DNA of 44,906 nucleotides from Candidatus Daviesbacteria bacterium RIFCSPHIGHO2_02_FULL_43_12. GTDB taxonomy: Bacteria; Patescibacteriota; Microgenomatia; Daviesbacterales; UBA10151. Position numbers and translations under genes: made by a program. The DNA lies in contig MFDD01000013.1 of the NCBI GenBank assembly GCA_001776775.1, forward strand, positions 1 through 44,906, in the 5' to 3' direction. Shown one piece after another: positions 29,918 through 36,283 of the stretch (position 1 is the stretch's first letter; each line of letters begins with the position of its first letter). The notes under the pieces were generated by a model, which saw only the letters and a program-made list of their open reading frames with translations, did not search any database and had not been told where the DNA came from.

Positions 29918-31120
29918 TTATGTCAGTTTTTGAAGGAGATCTACAAGGGAGAGAGTTTCTTGAGTGCCACTGCTCAGATCCTTAAGTGTTACCTGATCTT
30001 TGGCGGCTTCATCTGGACCGATAATCACCAGGTAGGGAATACCTTTGGAGTTAGCATATTTAAATTGCTTCTCCAGTTTGCTATTTTCATCCAGCCAAAC
30101 TTCAGTATTGATACCCTCGGAGCGCAGTCGAAGAGTTAGCTCAAGAGATTTAGCTAATAAATCAGTAGAGAACACTGTCACGAGGACTTTGGTTACTGTC
30201 TTTAGCTCGGGAAATAGCCCGACAGCCTCCATCGCCTCTAACGTCCTGTCAAATCCCAGCCCAAAACCAGTTCCGGGAACATCTCGACCAGAGAGTTTTT
30301 TGGTTAAGGAGTCGTATCTTTCTCCACCCAAAACCGAACCCACTGGATATTCAGGAATAACTATCTCCCAGATAGGGCCGTCAGAGTAGGCAAAGGATCT
30401 AGCGATAGTTGGGTCAAACTCATACCAACCTTTCTCCACCCCTAATTTATCCAGCATCTCAAAGATCTGAATGATGGTTTCGTTAGGTTTAAGAGTAGTA
30501 ATGTTCTCCAGATATTGCTTAGCCTGAGTCTGAGAAATACCCTTGCTAACCATCTCAGCAATTACTCCATCAGGTCCGATCTTTTGGAGTTTATCAATAG
30601 CTGAGATCGCTTCGTAGGGATAATCTCTGAGGAGCTTGCGGTCGTTTACTTTGGCGATGGCCTTTTTGAATCCGAGCTGTTTATAAATATCCAGGGATAG
30701 CGCGATCACCTCAGCGTCAGCAGCTGGTCCGGGAATGCCCCAGATATCTGCATCACACTGCAGAAACTCTCGGTAACGCCCCTTTTGAGGCTTTTCAGCC
30801 CTAAAGGCTGGCTGGATCTGATATCTTTTAAAAGGCATCGGGATTTCAGAGACATACTGCCCAACCACCCGAGAAGCAGGGACTGTTTGGTCGTATCTTA
30901 AAGCGACTTTGCGTCCACCAGTGTCTTCAAATTTAAAAAAGAGCTTTTCATCTTCACCAATCACCCCTTCAAATACCTCAGCGTATTCTAGGGTAGGGGT
31001 TTCTAGTGGATCATAACCCCACCTCTCGAAGACTGCCCGGATTTTATCCCGCAAAAAATTACGCTTGATCGCGTCTTGAGGTAGAAAATCTCTAAATCCT
31101 TTTAAAGTCTGTAACTTCAT
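29918..31120 (-). CDS. hisS: Histidyl-tRNA synthetase
   Basis: A class II synthetase that charges tRNA-His. The start is MKLQTLKGFRDFLP; motif 1 surrounds the dimer helix, motif 2 is FRAEKPQKGRYREFLQCDADI, the His-specific loop is present, motif 3 is GTGFGLGFDRTLEAM, and the C-terminal anticodon-binding domain runs from about residue 315 (VLVTVFSTDLLAKS). At 400 aa it is typical. GGAGGGG lies 9 nt before ATG 31120, fixing the start; an in-frame codon at 31186 would extend into a hairpin. It is downstream of the T-box-led genes but also has its own promoter. Confidence 0.95.
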   Translation of the reverse strand: MKLQTLKGFRDFLPQDAIKRNFLRDKIRAVFERWGYDPLETPTLEYAEVFEGVIGEDEKLFFKFEDTGGRKVALRYDQTVPASRVVGQYVSEIPMPFKRYQIQPAFRAEKPQKGRYREFLQCDADIWGIPGPAADAEVIALSLDIYKQLGFKKAIAKVNDRKLLRDYPYEAISAIDKLQKIGPDGVIAEMVSKGISQTQAKQYLENITTLKPNETIIQIFEMLDKLGVEKGWYEFDPTIARSFAYSDGPIWEIVIPEYPVGSVLGGERYDSLTKKLSGRDVPGTGFGLGFDRTLEAMEAVGLFPELKTVTKVLVTVFSTDLLAKSLELTLRLRSEGINTEVWLDENSKLEKQFKYANSKGIPYLVIIGPDEAAKDQVTLKDLSSGTQETLSLVDLLQKLT

Positions 31121-31136
31121 AGGTTCGCCCCTCCTT

Positions 31137-31165
31137 ATATTACTTTCCCTAGATCTAAAAGACAA
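31137..31165 (-). promoter_or_regulatory. Promoter directly before hisS
   Basis: TTGTCT (31160-31165), 17-bp spacer and TAATAT (31137-31142) on the minus strand. The -35 overlaps the base of the hairpin at 31162-31197. Confidence 0.5.
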
Positions 31166-31197
31166 CCCTGCTTGCCGGCCGGACAAGCAAGAGTTGT
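31162..31197 (-). terminator. Long hairpin between the GNAT gene and hisS
   Basis: A stem of about 15 bp (ACAAC...GTTGT outer, GCTTG/CAAGC inner, one bulge) on the minus strand is followed by CTTTTAG. The T-run is short, so it may terminate only partly. It lies between the GNAT stop and the hisS promoter. Confidence 0.45.
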
Positions 31198-31200
31198 GTC

Positions 31201-31968
31201 CTAACGAGGGCTTCTGAACAAAACTCGGTCTTGGTTGATTTGGTCAATGAGTCCATTGACTACCTGACCAGTTTGTCTAATTCCTCGAGTTCCATCTGGA
31301 CTTATAAAAGGTTCTGATCTTGGACCCAGTAGCTGCTCGAAACCTATTTTTCTGGCAGCTATAGTCATGGGCGAGTCCCAACGAGTTCTCTGCAATGCAG
31401 GGATCCCTTGGCTCCGTGCCCAGTCCCATCTCCTTGTCCAAAACTCATTACTCAGACCGTTTCCTCGATAGTCTGGCAGAATGCCACTTTCGCTAAAATA
31501 TCCAAACTTACCAGCGATTCCTTGTTGCTCGAGTAGCTGGATCAATCTTACTTGGAAACGTAGTCCAGTGACATCTCCTCTTGTAACTTGATATTTGTCT
31601 TTGACAAAGTCTTTGACGTCTGGATAGTTATACATCCAAGTAAAGGCGACAATCCTTCCCTGATCTGGCCCACTGTTGGGTCTACCAATTAGAGCCAAAG
31701 ATCCATCTTTGGTTGTTTCCTCTGCAAAATATTCAACCATCTCTTGCTTGGGATACGCCACTTCTAGGGGGGTTCTTTTTGGTTGTGATGCTACTAAGCA
31801 GTCAGGACAGTCTTGACCTGGCTGAGTTTGACTACCAAAGAACCTTCCAGGCATAACTGGGCATCTGGTAACTTCGTTCCATGGTGGACCTGCAAAAACT
31901 GCTGCATATACATCAGCAAGTTCTTCGGCATCCCGACCTGGATCGAAACCTGTAAATTTAATTTCCAT
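31201..31968 (-). CDS. GNAT-family acetyltransferase-like protein
   Basis: The acetyl-CoA motif A is visible as SGILPDYRGNGLSNEFW (R-G-N-G) with a following helix, and motif B-like RTRWDSPMTIAARKIGFEQL. An N-terminal half carries TRCPVMPG and DCPDC, three to four Cys that could hold a metal, which is unusual. Start is ATG 31968 because GGAGGTGA precedes it by 5 nt; a GTG at 31977 lies inside that site. Substrate unknown; the next-upstream M20 peptidase suggests N-acyl or peptide-like compounds. The start overlaps the M20 3' end by 11 bp, so it is coupled. Confidence 0.72.
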   Translation of the reverse strand: MEIKFTGFDPGRDAEELADVYAAVFAGPPWNEVTRCPVMPGRFFGSQTQPGQDCPDCLVASQPKRTPLEVAYPKQEMVEYFAEETTKDGSLALIGRPNSGPDQGRIVAFTWMYNYPDVKDFVKDKYQVTRGDVTGLRFQVRLIQLLEQQGIAGKFGYFSESGILPDYRGNGLSNEFWTRRWDWARSQGIPALQRTRWDSPMTIAARKIGFEQLLGPRSEPFISPDGTRGIRQTGQVVNGLIDQINQDRVLFRSPR

Positions 31969-33139
31969 AATGTTCACCTCCTTTGCTTAAGATTTCCATA
32001 AGCTGCCCAAAGGCCTCTTTAAGGGTGTTAAGCTTGGATATTTCGATGTATTCATTTGGTTTATGAGCCATGACATTTTCGCCTGCTCCAAGCATCAAGC
32101 AGGGTACTTTATCAAAACACGACCATAACATTTGAATATCTATATATCCACCAGATTTAATATCTCTAAATCCTCCAGGTAAATATTTCTTTAGTGAGTT
32201 TTTAATGGGCTTAAGGCTTCTTTTTTCTGTTAACCATGAACCTAGGTCGTGTCGCACAGTAACTTGTCTTAGATTAAGCCCTTCGTTTTTCAGGTAACCT
32301 TCTAATAAACTAATCACTCTTTGAGCGTTTAATTCGGGAGCAGTTGGTCTAATATCTAGGACAAACTCAGCAAAATCAGCTATATTATTGCCTTCTTTAC
32401 CGATTCTTATATTTCCCTGACTATCTTGCCCTAGATTTAAGCCTCCTTGCATGAAAGCTAAATTACAGGTAGAAAAACCTAACTCAGTATTTTTGAATTT
32501 TGATTTTAACTCCTCGGTCAGTTTTTCAATGGCTTTGCTACTTCCAGACAGAGCATTATTGCCAGTCCAGGGTCTGGCAGCGTGACCACTTATTCCTTGA
32601 ACTTTACCCGAAACTTCGATTAACCCCTTACATCCATAACCAATAGAGAGGTCTCCACCATCTGCTGAGATCATTAATTTGGGACGAATTTTATCTTTAT
32701 ATTCTTTAATAAACTTTTTCATACCCAAAAAGTCGTATTCTTCATCAATATAAAAAAGAAAGCCCACTCCTTTGATGGGTGCGGCCTGAGGGATATTAGA
32801 AAGTAAAGCTGCTAAATTACCTTTCATATCAGTTGCACCCAGCCCAAAAAGCTTTCTATTCTTGACTGTCGGCTGAAATGGATTAGTAGTCCAGCCTGCT
32901 CGAGGTTGTACTGTGTCAAGGTGACCACAAAAAAGTATCTTAGTAGGATATCCATCTTTGGCGATAATATTAAATCGCTTTTTAGTAACTCTTTGTTTTG
33001 ATACTTTAAGCCATTTAAATTGCTTTAGGTAATCAAATATAAATTCTCCAATTTTTTGCTCATCACAATCTTCCCCTACATATGAGGGAATAGAGATTAG
33101 TCTTTTCGCTAAATCTAATGTCGCATCTGCTTTTTTCAT
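31958..33139 (-). CDS. M20-family metallopeptidase/deacylase
   Basis: A dinuclear-zinc amidohydrolase of the ArgE/DapE/CPG2 family. The metal ligands are in FCGHLDTVQP (His, Asp), GATDMKG (bridging Asp), YIDEEYDF (catalytic Glu and ligand Glu) and DGG; the dimerisation domain contains GISGHAARPWTGNNAL; the final ligand His is in GENVMAHKPNEYIE. At 393 aa it is normal. It may remove an acyl or terminal amino acid from scavenged peptides. The start is ATG 33139, overlapping the stop of a 4-codon leader ORF. It is led by a T-box riboswitch. Confidence 0.9.
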   Translation of the reverse strand: MKKADATLDLAKRLISIPSYVGEDCDEQKIGEFIFDYLKQFKWLKVSKQRVTKKRFNIIAKDGYPTKILFCGHLDTVQPRAGWTTNPFQPTVKNRKLFGLGATDMKGNLAALLSNIPQAAPIKGVGFLFYIDEEYDFLGMKKFIKEYKDKIRPKLMISADGGDLSIGYGCKGLIEVSGKVQGISGHAARPWTGNNALSGSSKAIEKLTEELKSKFKNTELGFSTCNLAFMQGGLNLGQDSQGNIRIGKEGNNIADFAEFVLDIRPTAPELNAQRVISLLEGYLKNEGLNLRQVTVRHDLGSWLTEKRSLKPIKNSLKKYLPGGFRDIKSGGYIDIQMLWSCFDKVPCLMLGAGENVMAHKPNEYIEISKLNTLKEAFGQLMEILSKGGEHYGN

Positions 33140-33150
33140 AATTTTTCCAT
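33136..33150 (-). CDS. Possible leader minigene MEKL
   Basis: ATG 33150 reads Met-Glu-Lys-Leu and stops at a TGA that shares bases with the M20 start (TTATGA). GGGAG lies 8 nt upstream, inside the 3' arm of the T-box terminator, so it is the only ribosome binding site in reach. Translation could pass from it to the M20 gene by termination-reinitiation. A chance occurrence cannot be excluded. Confidence 0.35.
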   Translation of the reverse strand: MEKL

Positions 33151-33151
33151 T

Positions 33152-33210
33152 AAAAAACTCCCGTTCGCTGCACCCCACAAACTCATATGTGAGATACAAG
33201 GAACGAGAGT
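33152..33210 (-). terminator. T-box terminator before the M20 gene
   Basis: ACTCTCGTTC (33201-33210) pairs with GAACGGGAGT (33157-33166): ten pairs with one U-G, followed by six T. A small CTCA/TGAG hairpin sits in the loop. The 5' arm is the same sequence that forms the antiterminator's 3' arm, so the two structures exclude each other. The 3' arm also hides the GGGAG ribosome binding site. Confidence 0.8.
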
Positions 33211-33293
33211 CTTGTTTTCGGAGTCTGAATGACTTCGACCGAGTACAGAGTTTTCGTTGTATCCGAAATAAACTGTTATCTCAGTTAGGTCTT

Positions 33294-33322
33294 TTTAGTA
33301 AAAAAAAGACCGCTCCCGCGGT
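33294..33322 (-). terminator. Terminator-like hairpin nested in the T-box
   Basis: GACCGCGGGAGCGGTC (stem GACCGC/GCGGTC, loop GGGA) followed by eight T on the minus strand is a strong intrinsic terminator on its own. Its 5' arm overlaps the T-box bulge and helix A2. A second hairpin GGTCTTTTT/AAAAAGACC (33285-33312) competes with it. Confidence 0.6.
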
Positions 33323-33494
33323 CCCATCCTTTGTTCCATATACCATTTCGATATACGGCTCTTAGTCCGGCTCTTATCTTGCGATAGATTGCGGTTGATA
33401 TTCTTTATACAGCTATATCCTTCTGTAGAGTATTTGGCTCTCAGCTCCCAAGTCGTGACTTTGGTACAAACGCTTTTGGCTATTAATAACAAGT

Positions 33495-33523
33495 AGTTTA
33501 CTATAAGTTCAGTCCTCTGTCAA
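33495..33523 (-). promoter_or_regulatory. Promoter of the T-box leader
   Basis: TTGACA (33518-33523), a 17-bp spacer and TAAACT (33495-33500) on the minus strand. Transcription would begin near 33487, just at the base of stem I. Confidence 0.7.
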
Positions 33524-33538
33524 GTACTTTTAGTACAC

Positions 33539-33565
33539 GTCTGTCCACCCCAAGGGTGGACAGAC
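33539..33565. repeat. Perfect 12-bp palindrome, 3-nt loop
   Basis: GTCTGTCCACCC / GGGTGGACAGAC around CAA. No T-run on either side. It lies between the divergent T-box and nucleotidyltransferase promoters. Shorter palindromes (CCTTGACAAGG, GCTTGACAAGC) follow up to 33606 and overlap the promoter. Confidence 0.6.
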
Positions 33566-33584
33566 AAAGGCAGGTCCTTGTTCC

Positions 33585-33613
33585 TTGACAAGGAGAGCTT
33601 GACAAGCAATAAT
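33585..33613 (+). promoter_or_regulatory. Promoter of the nucleotidyltransferase gene, leaderless
   Basis: TTGACA (33585-33590), 17-bp spacer, AATAAT (33608-33613); GTG 33621 follows after 7 nt. Confidence 0.6.
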
Positions 33614-33620
33614 CAAAGAC

Positions 33621-34325
33621 GTGGTAAATACGGCAATTATCTTAGCTGGAGGCAAAGGAGAACGCCTACGCCCCCTCACCAACGATCGGCCTAAAGTAAT
33701 GGTCGAAGTAGCCGATAAACCTATTCTAGTTTGGCAGATTGAATGGCTCAAATCCCAGGGTATCAAAAATTTCATCCTAACTGTCAGCTACCTGCATGAA
33801 GTAATTGAAGAATACATTGGGGATGGTAGTAAGTTAGGGGTTAAGGTGGATTATTCAATCGAAGACAAACCGCTCGGTCGTGGTGGGGCTATCAAACAAG
33901 CTTTTAAAAGCGATATTATCGAAGGAGACAATGTAATTGTTACCAATGGAGATATTATTACCCATTTCGACCTTTCTCCGATGATCGCGAGTCACGAAAG
34001 CAAACAGGCCCTGGTTAGTTTGTTGTTAGTCCCTTATCTTTCCAGGTGGGGAGTGGTTAAAATCAATGATAAAGACGAAGTGATTGGGTTTGAAGAAAAG
34101 CCCAAATTACCTTATTGGATCAATGGCGGCATTTATGTCTTTAACCGCAAAGTCGAACCTATGCTTCCGAATGTTGGGGATCATGAGTCCGAAACTTTTC
34201 CCAAGATCTCTCCGGACAAGTTCTTAGGCTTTAAGTATGACGGATTTTGGCGCGCTGTAGATGTGGTCAAAGACCGCTCCGAAGCCGAACAGTTTTTATT
34301 TTCGGGAAAAACGGATAATAAGTAA
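33621..34325 (+). CDS. Sugar-phosphate nucleotidyltransferase
   Basis: An NTP-transferase (GT-A-like) that couples a sugar 1-phosphate to a nucleotide. The signature AIILAGGKGERLRPLTNDRPKVMVEV is complete; PLGRGGAIKQA and VTNGDIITHFD provide the base and metal sites; FEEKPKLPYWINGGIYVF is typical of mannose-1-phosphate guanylyltransferase and glucose-1-phosphate thymidylyltransferase-like enzymes. At 234 aa it lacks a C-terminal left-handed helix domain, so it is the short, single-domain form. The sugar cannot be told. Start GTG, fixed by a leaderless promoter. Confidence 0.9.
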   Translation: MVNTAIILAGGKGERLRPLTNDRPKVMVEVADKPILVWQIEWLKSQGIKNFILTVSYLHEVIEEYIGDGSKLGVKVDYSIEDKPLGRGGAIKQAFKSDIIEGDNVIVTNGDIITHFDLSPMIASHESKQALVSLLLVPYLSRWGVVKINDKDEVIGFEEKPKLPYWINGGIYVFNRKVEPMLPNVGDHESETFPKISPDKFLGFKYDGFWRAVDVVKDRSEAEQFLFSGKTDNK

Positions 34326-34393
34326 TTGGTTCACAGTTCACGGTTCACGGCAAGACAAGAAGCAATTTCTGTGAACTGAGAACAGAGAACTTA
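34326..34393. repeat. Palindromic GTTCAC/GTGAAC repeat element
   Basis: Three GTTCAC/G words (near 34329-34348) and inverted TGTGAACTGAGAACAGAGAAC (34372-34392 region) flank a 20-nt spacer, able to form a hairpin. It shares words and arrangement with the insert in prmC (27014-27082). Confidence 0.65.
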
Positions 34394-34396
34394 AGA

Positions 34397-34936
34397 ATGT
34401 TACTTGGAATTATCTCAGATACCCATGATGATCTAGCAGCGATTAACGAATTCTTTCAGATTTTTGAGGCCAAGCAAGTAGACCTGATTATTCACTGTGG
34501 GGATTTTGTAACTCCGGAAACTTTTACCTATTTAATAGATAAGGCTCGGGTGGTAGAGATCCCGGTTAAAGCTGTGGTTGGAAATAACGAGTCCGAAGAA
34601 GATATTCGGGAGATTCGGCTAGTTGTGGAGAGTGGAGAATATCCGGTAGATATGTCTCATGACACCTATGACCTGACCTTTGAGGTCGGAGGATTAGAGT
34701 GTGCGATCTGTCATGGTCATGACGGGATTCTGCTAGAATCTTTAATTAAATCCGGAGATTATGATGTGATTTTCCGGGGGCATACTCATCGGCCCCTTGA
34801 GCAAAAAGTCGGGGAGACACAAATTATCAATCCGGGGAGCTGTTGCAGCAAAACTTTAGGGGCTCCGACTAAAGATAGAGGGATAGCTCTTTTTGATACC
34901 GTCACCCGTCAAGTCGATTTTATCTCCTTAGATTAA
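34397..34936 (+). CDS. YfcE/MJ0936-type metallophosphoesterase
   Basis: A calcineurin-like phosphodiesterase. Metal-binding motifs: GIISDTHDD (8 to 10), HCGDFV, VVGNNE (GNxE in place of GNxD/H), CHGHDG and GHTHRPL. INPGSC follows as in the YfcE family. At 179 aa it is typical. Likely a phosphodiesterase on small substrates. The stop overlaps the convergent secreted-protein gene by 4 bp. It begins 3 nt after the palindromic repeat. Confidence 0.9.
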   Translation: MLLGIISDTHDDLAAINEFFQIFEAKQVDLIIHCGDFVTPETFTYLIDKARVVEIPVKAVVGNNESEEDIREIRLVVESGEYPVDMSHDTYDLTFEVGGLECAICHGHDGILLESLIKSGDYDVIFRGHTHRPLEQKVGETQIINPGSCCSKTLGAPTKDRGIALFDTVTRQVDFISLD

Positions 34937-35721
34937 TTCTTAGCCTTTACCGAAGCAGAAGGCGTAGCCGCGTTTGACGCGGGGGAAGCCGTGGGCTTTG
35001 GCTGGCTAATTAGATAAACTAGTCTAGCGATATCTGTTTCATCAGGCTGAGTGCTAACCAGGATCACTAAAGAACCTGGCTGGATATCCGAGACTCCCAG
35101 GTCATTTCTTTTAGCTGACATTAAGGTGGTTTTTTTGCTTAGTTTGGCGCTGGCGGTCGACTCGTCCCGTAATCGAATAGTCAGTAGATTAGCTTCGATT
35201 CTGACTATCGTTCCCCGGACAACTTTTTTATCTACCTCTGGGGAACTGGCGGAAATAAGGACTTTTTTAGCCAGTAAATTGTTTTTATCATCAATTTCTC
35301 CTAAGGCTAAAGCGAAGTTGCCCACGATGTTTTTAGGATCGACTTTTTTAGTGCCATCGGTTCTGACAAAGCTAGTAAATTCGTTTATCAAGATCGCTTT
35401 TTCTGCTTTGTTATCTTCGACCAGAATACTTTTGTCAGTAGACGATTTTATTTGGCCTAAAATAAATTTATTCTGCAAGTGTTTACTGATATCCTCTTTA
35501 ATCTTGGCAGCTTTGGAGGCGATTTCTTTTTTTAGATCATCAATTTTTTGTTTGATTAACTGAGACGAATCTGACGACTCTGCCGCATAAATCGGATAGA
35601 GCGGGTGAAAGAAAGGTAGCTCTATGAATTCAGCATGCAAGATGAAGAATACGGAAATAGCGATATAAAAAATATACCGACTTACTATGAACCATGAATT
35701 ATGAACTATAAACTTCCTCAT
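34933..35721 (-). CDS. Secreted protein, DUF5666-like
   Basis: A signal peptide or anchor (residues 15-32) is followed by a coiled-coil segment (about 55-90, IKQKIDDLKKEIASKAAKIKEDI) and two or three small beta modules with alternating strands: ILGQIKSSTDKSILVEDN...LALGEIDDKNNLLAKKVLI and VVRGTIVRIEANLLTIRLRDES, a pattern seen in DUF5666-like OB-type repeats. The C-terminus is Pro/Ala/Ser-rich. The first 14 residues (MRKFIVHNSWFIVS) are encoded by TTCATAATTCATGGTTCAT repeat words, so the start region is repeat-derived. It overlaps the upstream gene by ATGA. Confidence 0.65.
   Translation of the reverse strand: MRKFIVHNSWFIVSRYIFYIAISVFFILHAEFIELPFFHPLYPIYAAESSDSSQLIKQKIDDLKKEIASKAAKIKEDISKHLQNKFILGQIKSSTDKSILVEDNKAEKAILINEFTSFVRTDGTKKVDPKNIVGNFALALGEIDDKNNLLAKKVLISASSPEVDKKVVRGTIVRIEANLLTIRLRDESTASAKLSKKTTLMSAKRNDLGVSDIQPGSLVILVSTQPDETDIARLVYLISQPKPTASPASNAATPSASVKAKN
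35686..35717. repeat. Repeat words at the 5' end of the secreted-protein gene
   Basis: Read on the minus strand: GTTCATAATTCATGGTTCAT, a diverged cousin of the GTTCA repeat, overlapping the first 14 codons. Confidence 0.5.
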
Positions 35722-36152
35722 AATTGTTCTCCGGAAAGATAGATTCTTTTGAGTGTTTGTTTTATATCGCCTCTATCGTTTAAAACAGTGACAGTAATAG
35801 TATTTAGTCCGGGCACGAGGATCAAATCTTTACTAAAGCTTCCCTTTGCCGAGGCTATCGACACAAAGTCCTCGTCTTCTGTCGATATCACAACCGTCGC
35901 TTTGGCCAAGGTTTGGCCCGCTATAGTCAGCTGTTTATCAAAGACGACACTTAAGTCCTCCGGAGTGTTAACGTTTAGAGTCAGATCTCTTGGACCCGTA
36001 GTTACCGGAGATGAAAAAGCTTCAGGTGGCTTGGGAAATGATTTATTGATATACCAGGACAATCCGACAAAGACGCCGACCGTGACTAAAAAAACCAGTG
36101 TTAAGCTTAGAAATACCGTATGTCCAGGAATATCTCGCCTCTTCTCTTCCAT
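35718..36152 (-). CDS. Single-pass membrane protein with an Ig-like domain
   Basis: A short cytoplasmic N-terminus (MEEKRRDIPGHT), a membrane helix (about 12-33) and an extracellular beta domain of about 90 residues (LTLNVNTPEDLSVVFDKQLTIAGQTLAKATVVI...LVPGLNTITVTVLNDRGDIKQTLKRIYL), matching bacterial Ig-like domains of the Big_9/glucodextranase-B type. ATG 36152 is chosen: GAAGGA lies 3 nt upstream and TTGTCA / TACTAT form a promoter; a TTG at 36212 is upstream of it. Overlaps the next gene by ATGA. Confidence 0.72.
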   Translation of the reverse strand: MEEKRRDIPGHTVFLSLTLVFLVTVGVFVGLSWYINKSFPKPPEAFSSPVTTGPRDLTLNVNTPEDLSVVFDKQLTIAGQTLAKATVVISTEDEDFVSIASAKGSFSKDLILVPGLNTITVTVLNDRGDIKQTLKRIYLSGEQL

Positions 36153-36270
36153 GTATCCTTCATAGTACACCTGAGCTTGGATTGGTGACAAGTCGCTAGA
36201 ATCTAAAATCAAGGAAACTCAGCAGAAAAATCTAGCAACTTGACTCTGGAAACTTATGACTCCTTTGGTT

Positions 36271-36276
36271 TATACT
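36271..36276 (+). promoter_or_regulatory. -10 box of the MBL-fold gene, leaderless
   Basis: TATACT ends 7 nt before ATG 36284. Confidence 0.5.
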
Positions 36277-36283
36277 CGAGACT

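Larger units (their letters stand above)
33152..33490 (-). ncRNA. T-box riboswitch leader of the M20-GNAT(-hisS) genes
   Basis: From the promoter to the M20 gene the RNA has T-box architecture. Stem I: a lower helix TTAATAGC/GCTGTATAA (33479-33486, 33405-33413), an internal loop, an upper helix TTTGTA/TACAGA (33465-33470, 33422-33427) and a terminal TTGG/CCAA stem whose loop has GCTGAGAG, fitting the conserved GNUG motif. Antiterminator: AAGGA, the 7-nt bulge TGGGACC and GCGGGAG (33313-33331) pair with CTCTCGT and TCCTT (33198-33209). The bulge TGG pairs with tRNA CCA. The terminator is at 33152-33210. The antiterminator loop is 103 nt instead of a few. Specifier not settled. Confidence 0.78.

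Noticed and set aside
29930-30389. Plus-strand open frames across hisS
   Set aside because: They are the reverse side of hisS motifs and have no ribosome binding site or promoter.
33148-33150. ATG 33150 as start of the M20 peptidase
   Set aside because: It is out of frame with the peptidase; it reads four codons and stops at the TGA overlapping ATG 33139.
33294-33490. A stand-alone small RNA (6S, SRP or RNase P RNA) ending at the 33294 terminator
   Set aside because: None of the marker sequences of those RNAs is present, and the downstream arms that complete a T-box antiterminator and terminator explain the structure better.
33539-33565. Bidirectional transcription terminator
   Set aside because: The 12-bp palindrome has no T-run on either side and stands upstream of two divergent promoters, so there is no transcript for it to end.
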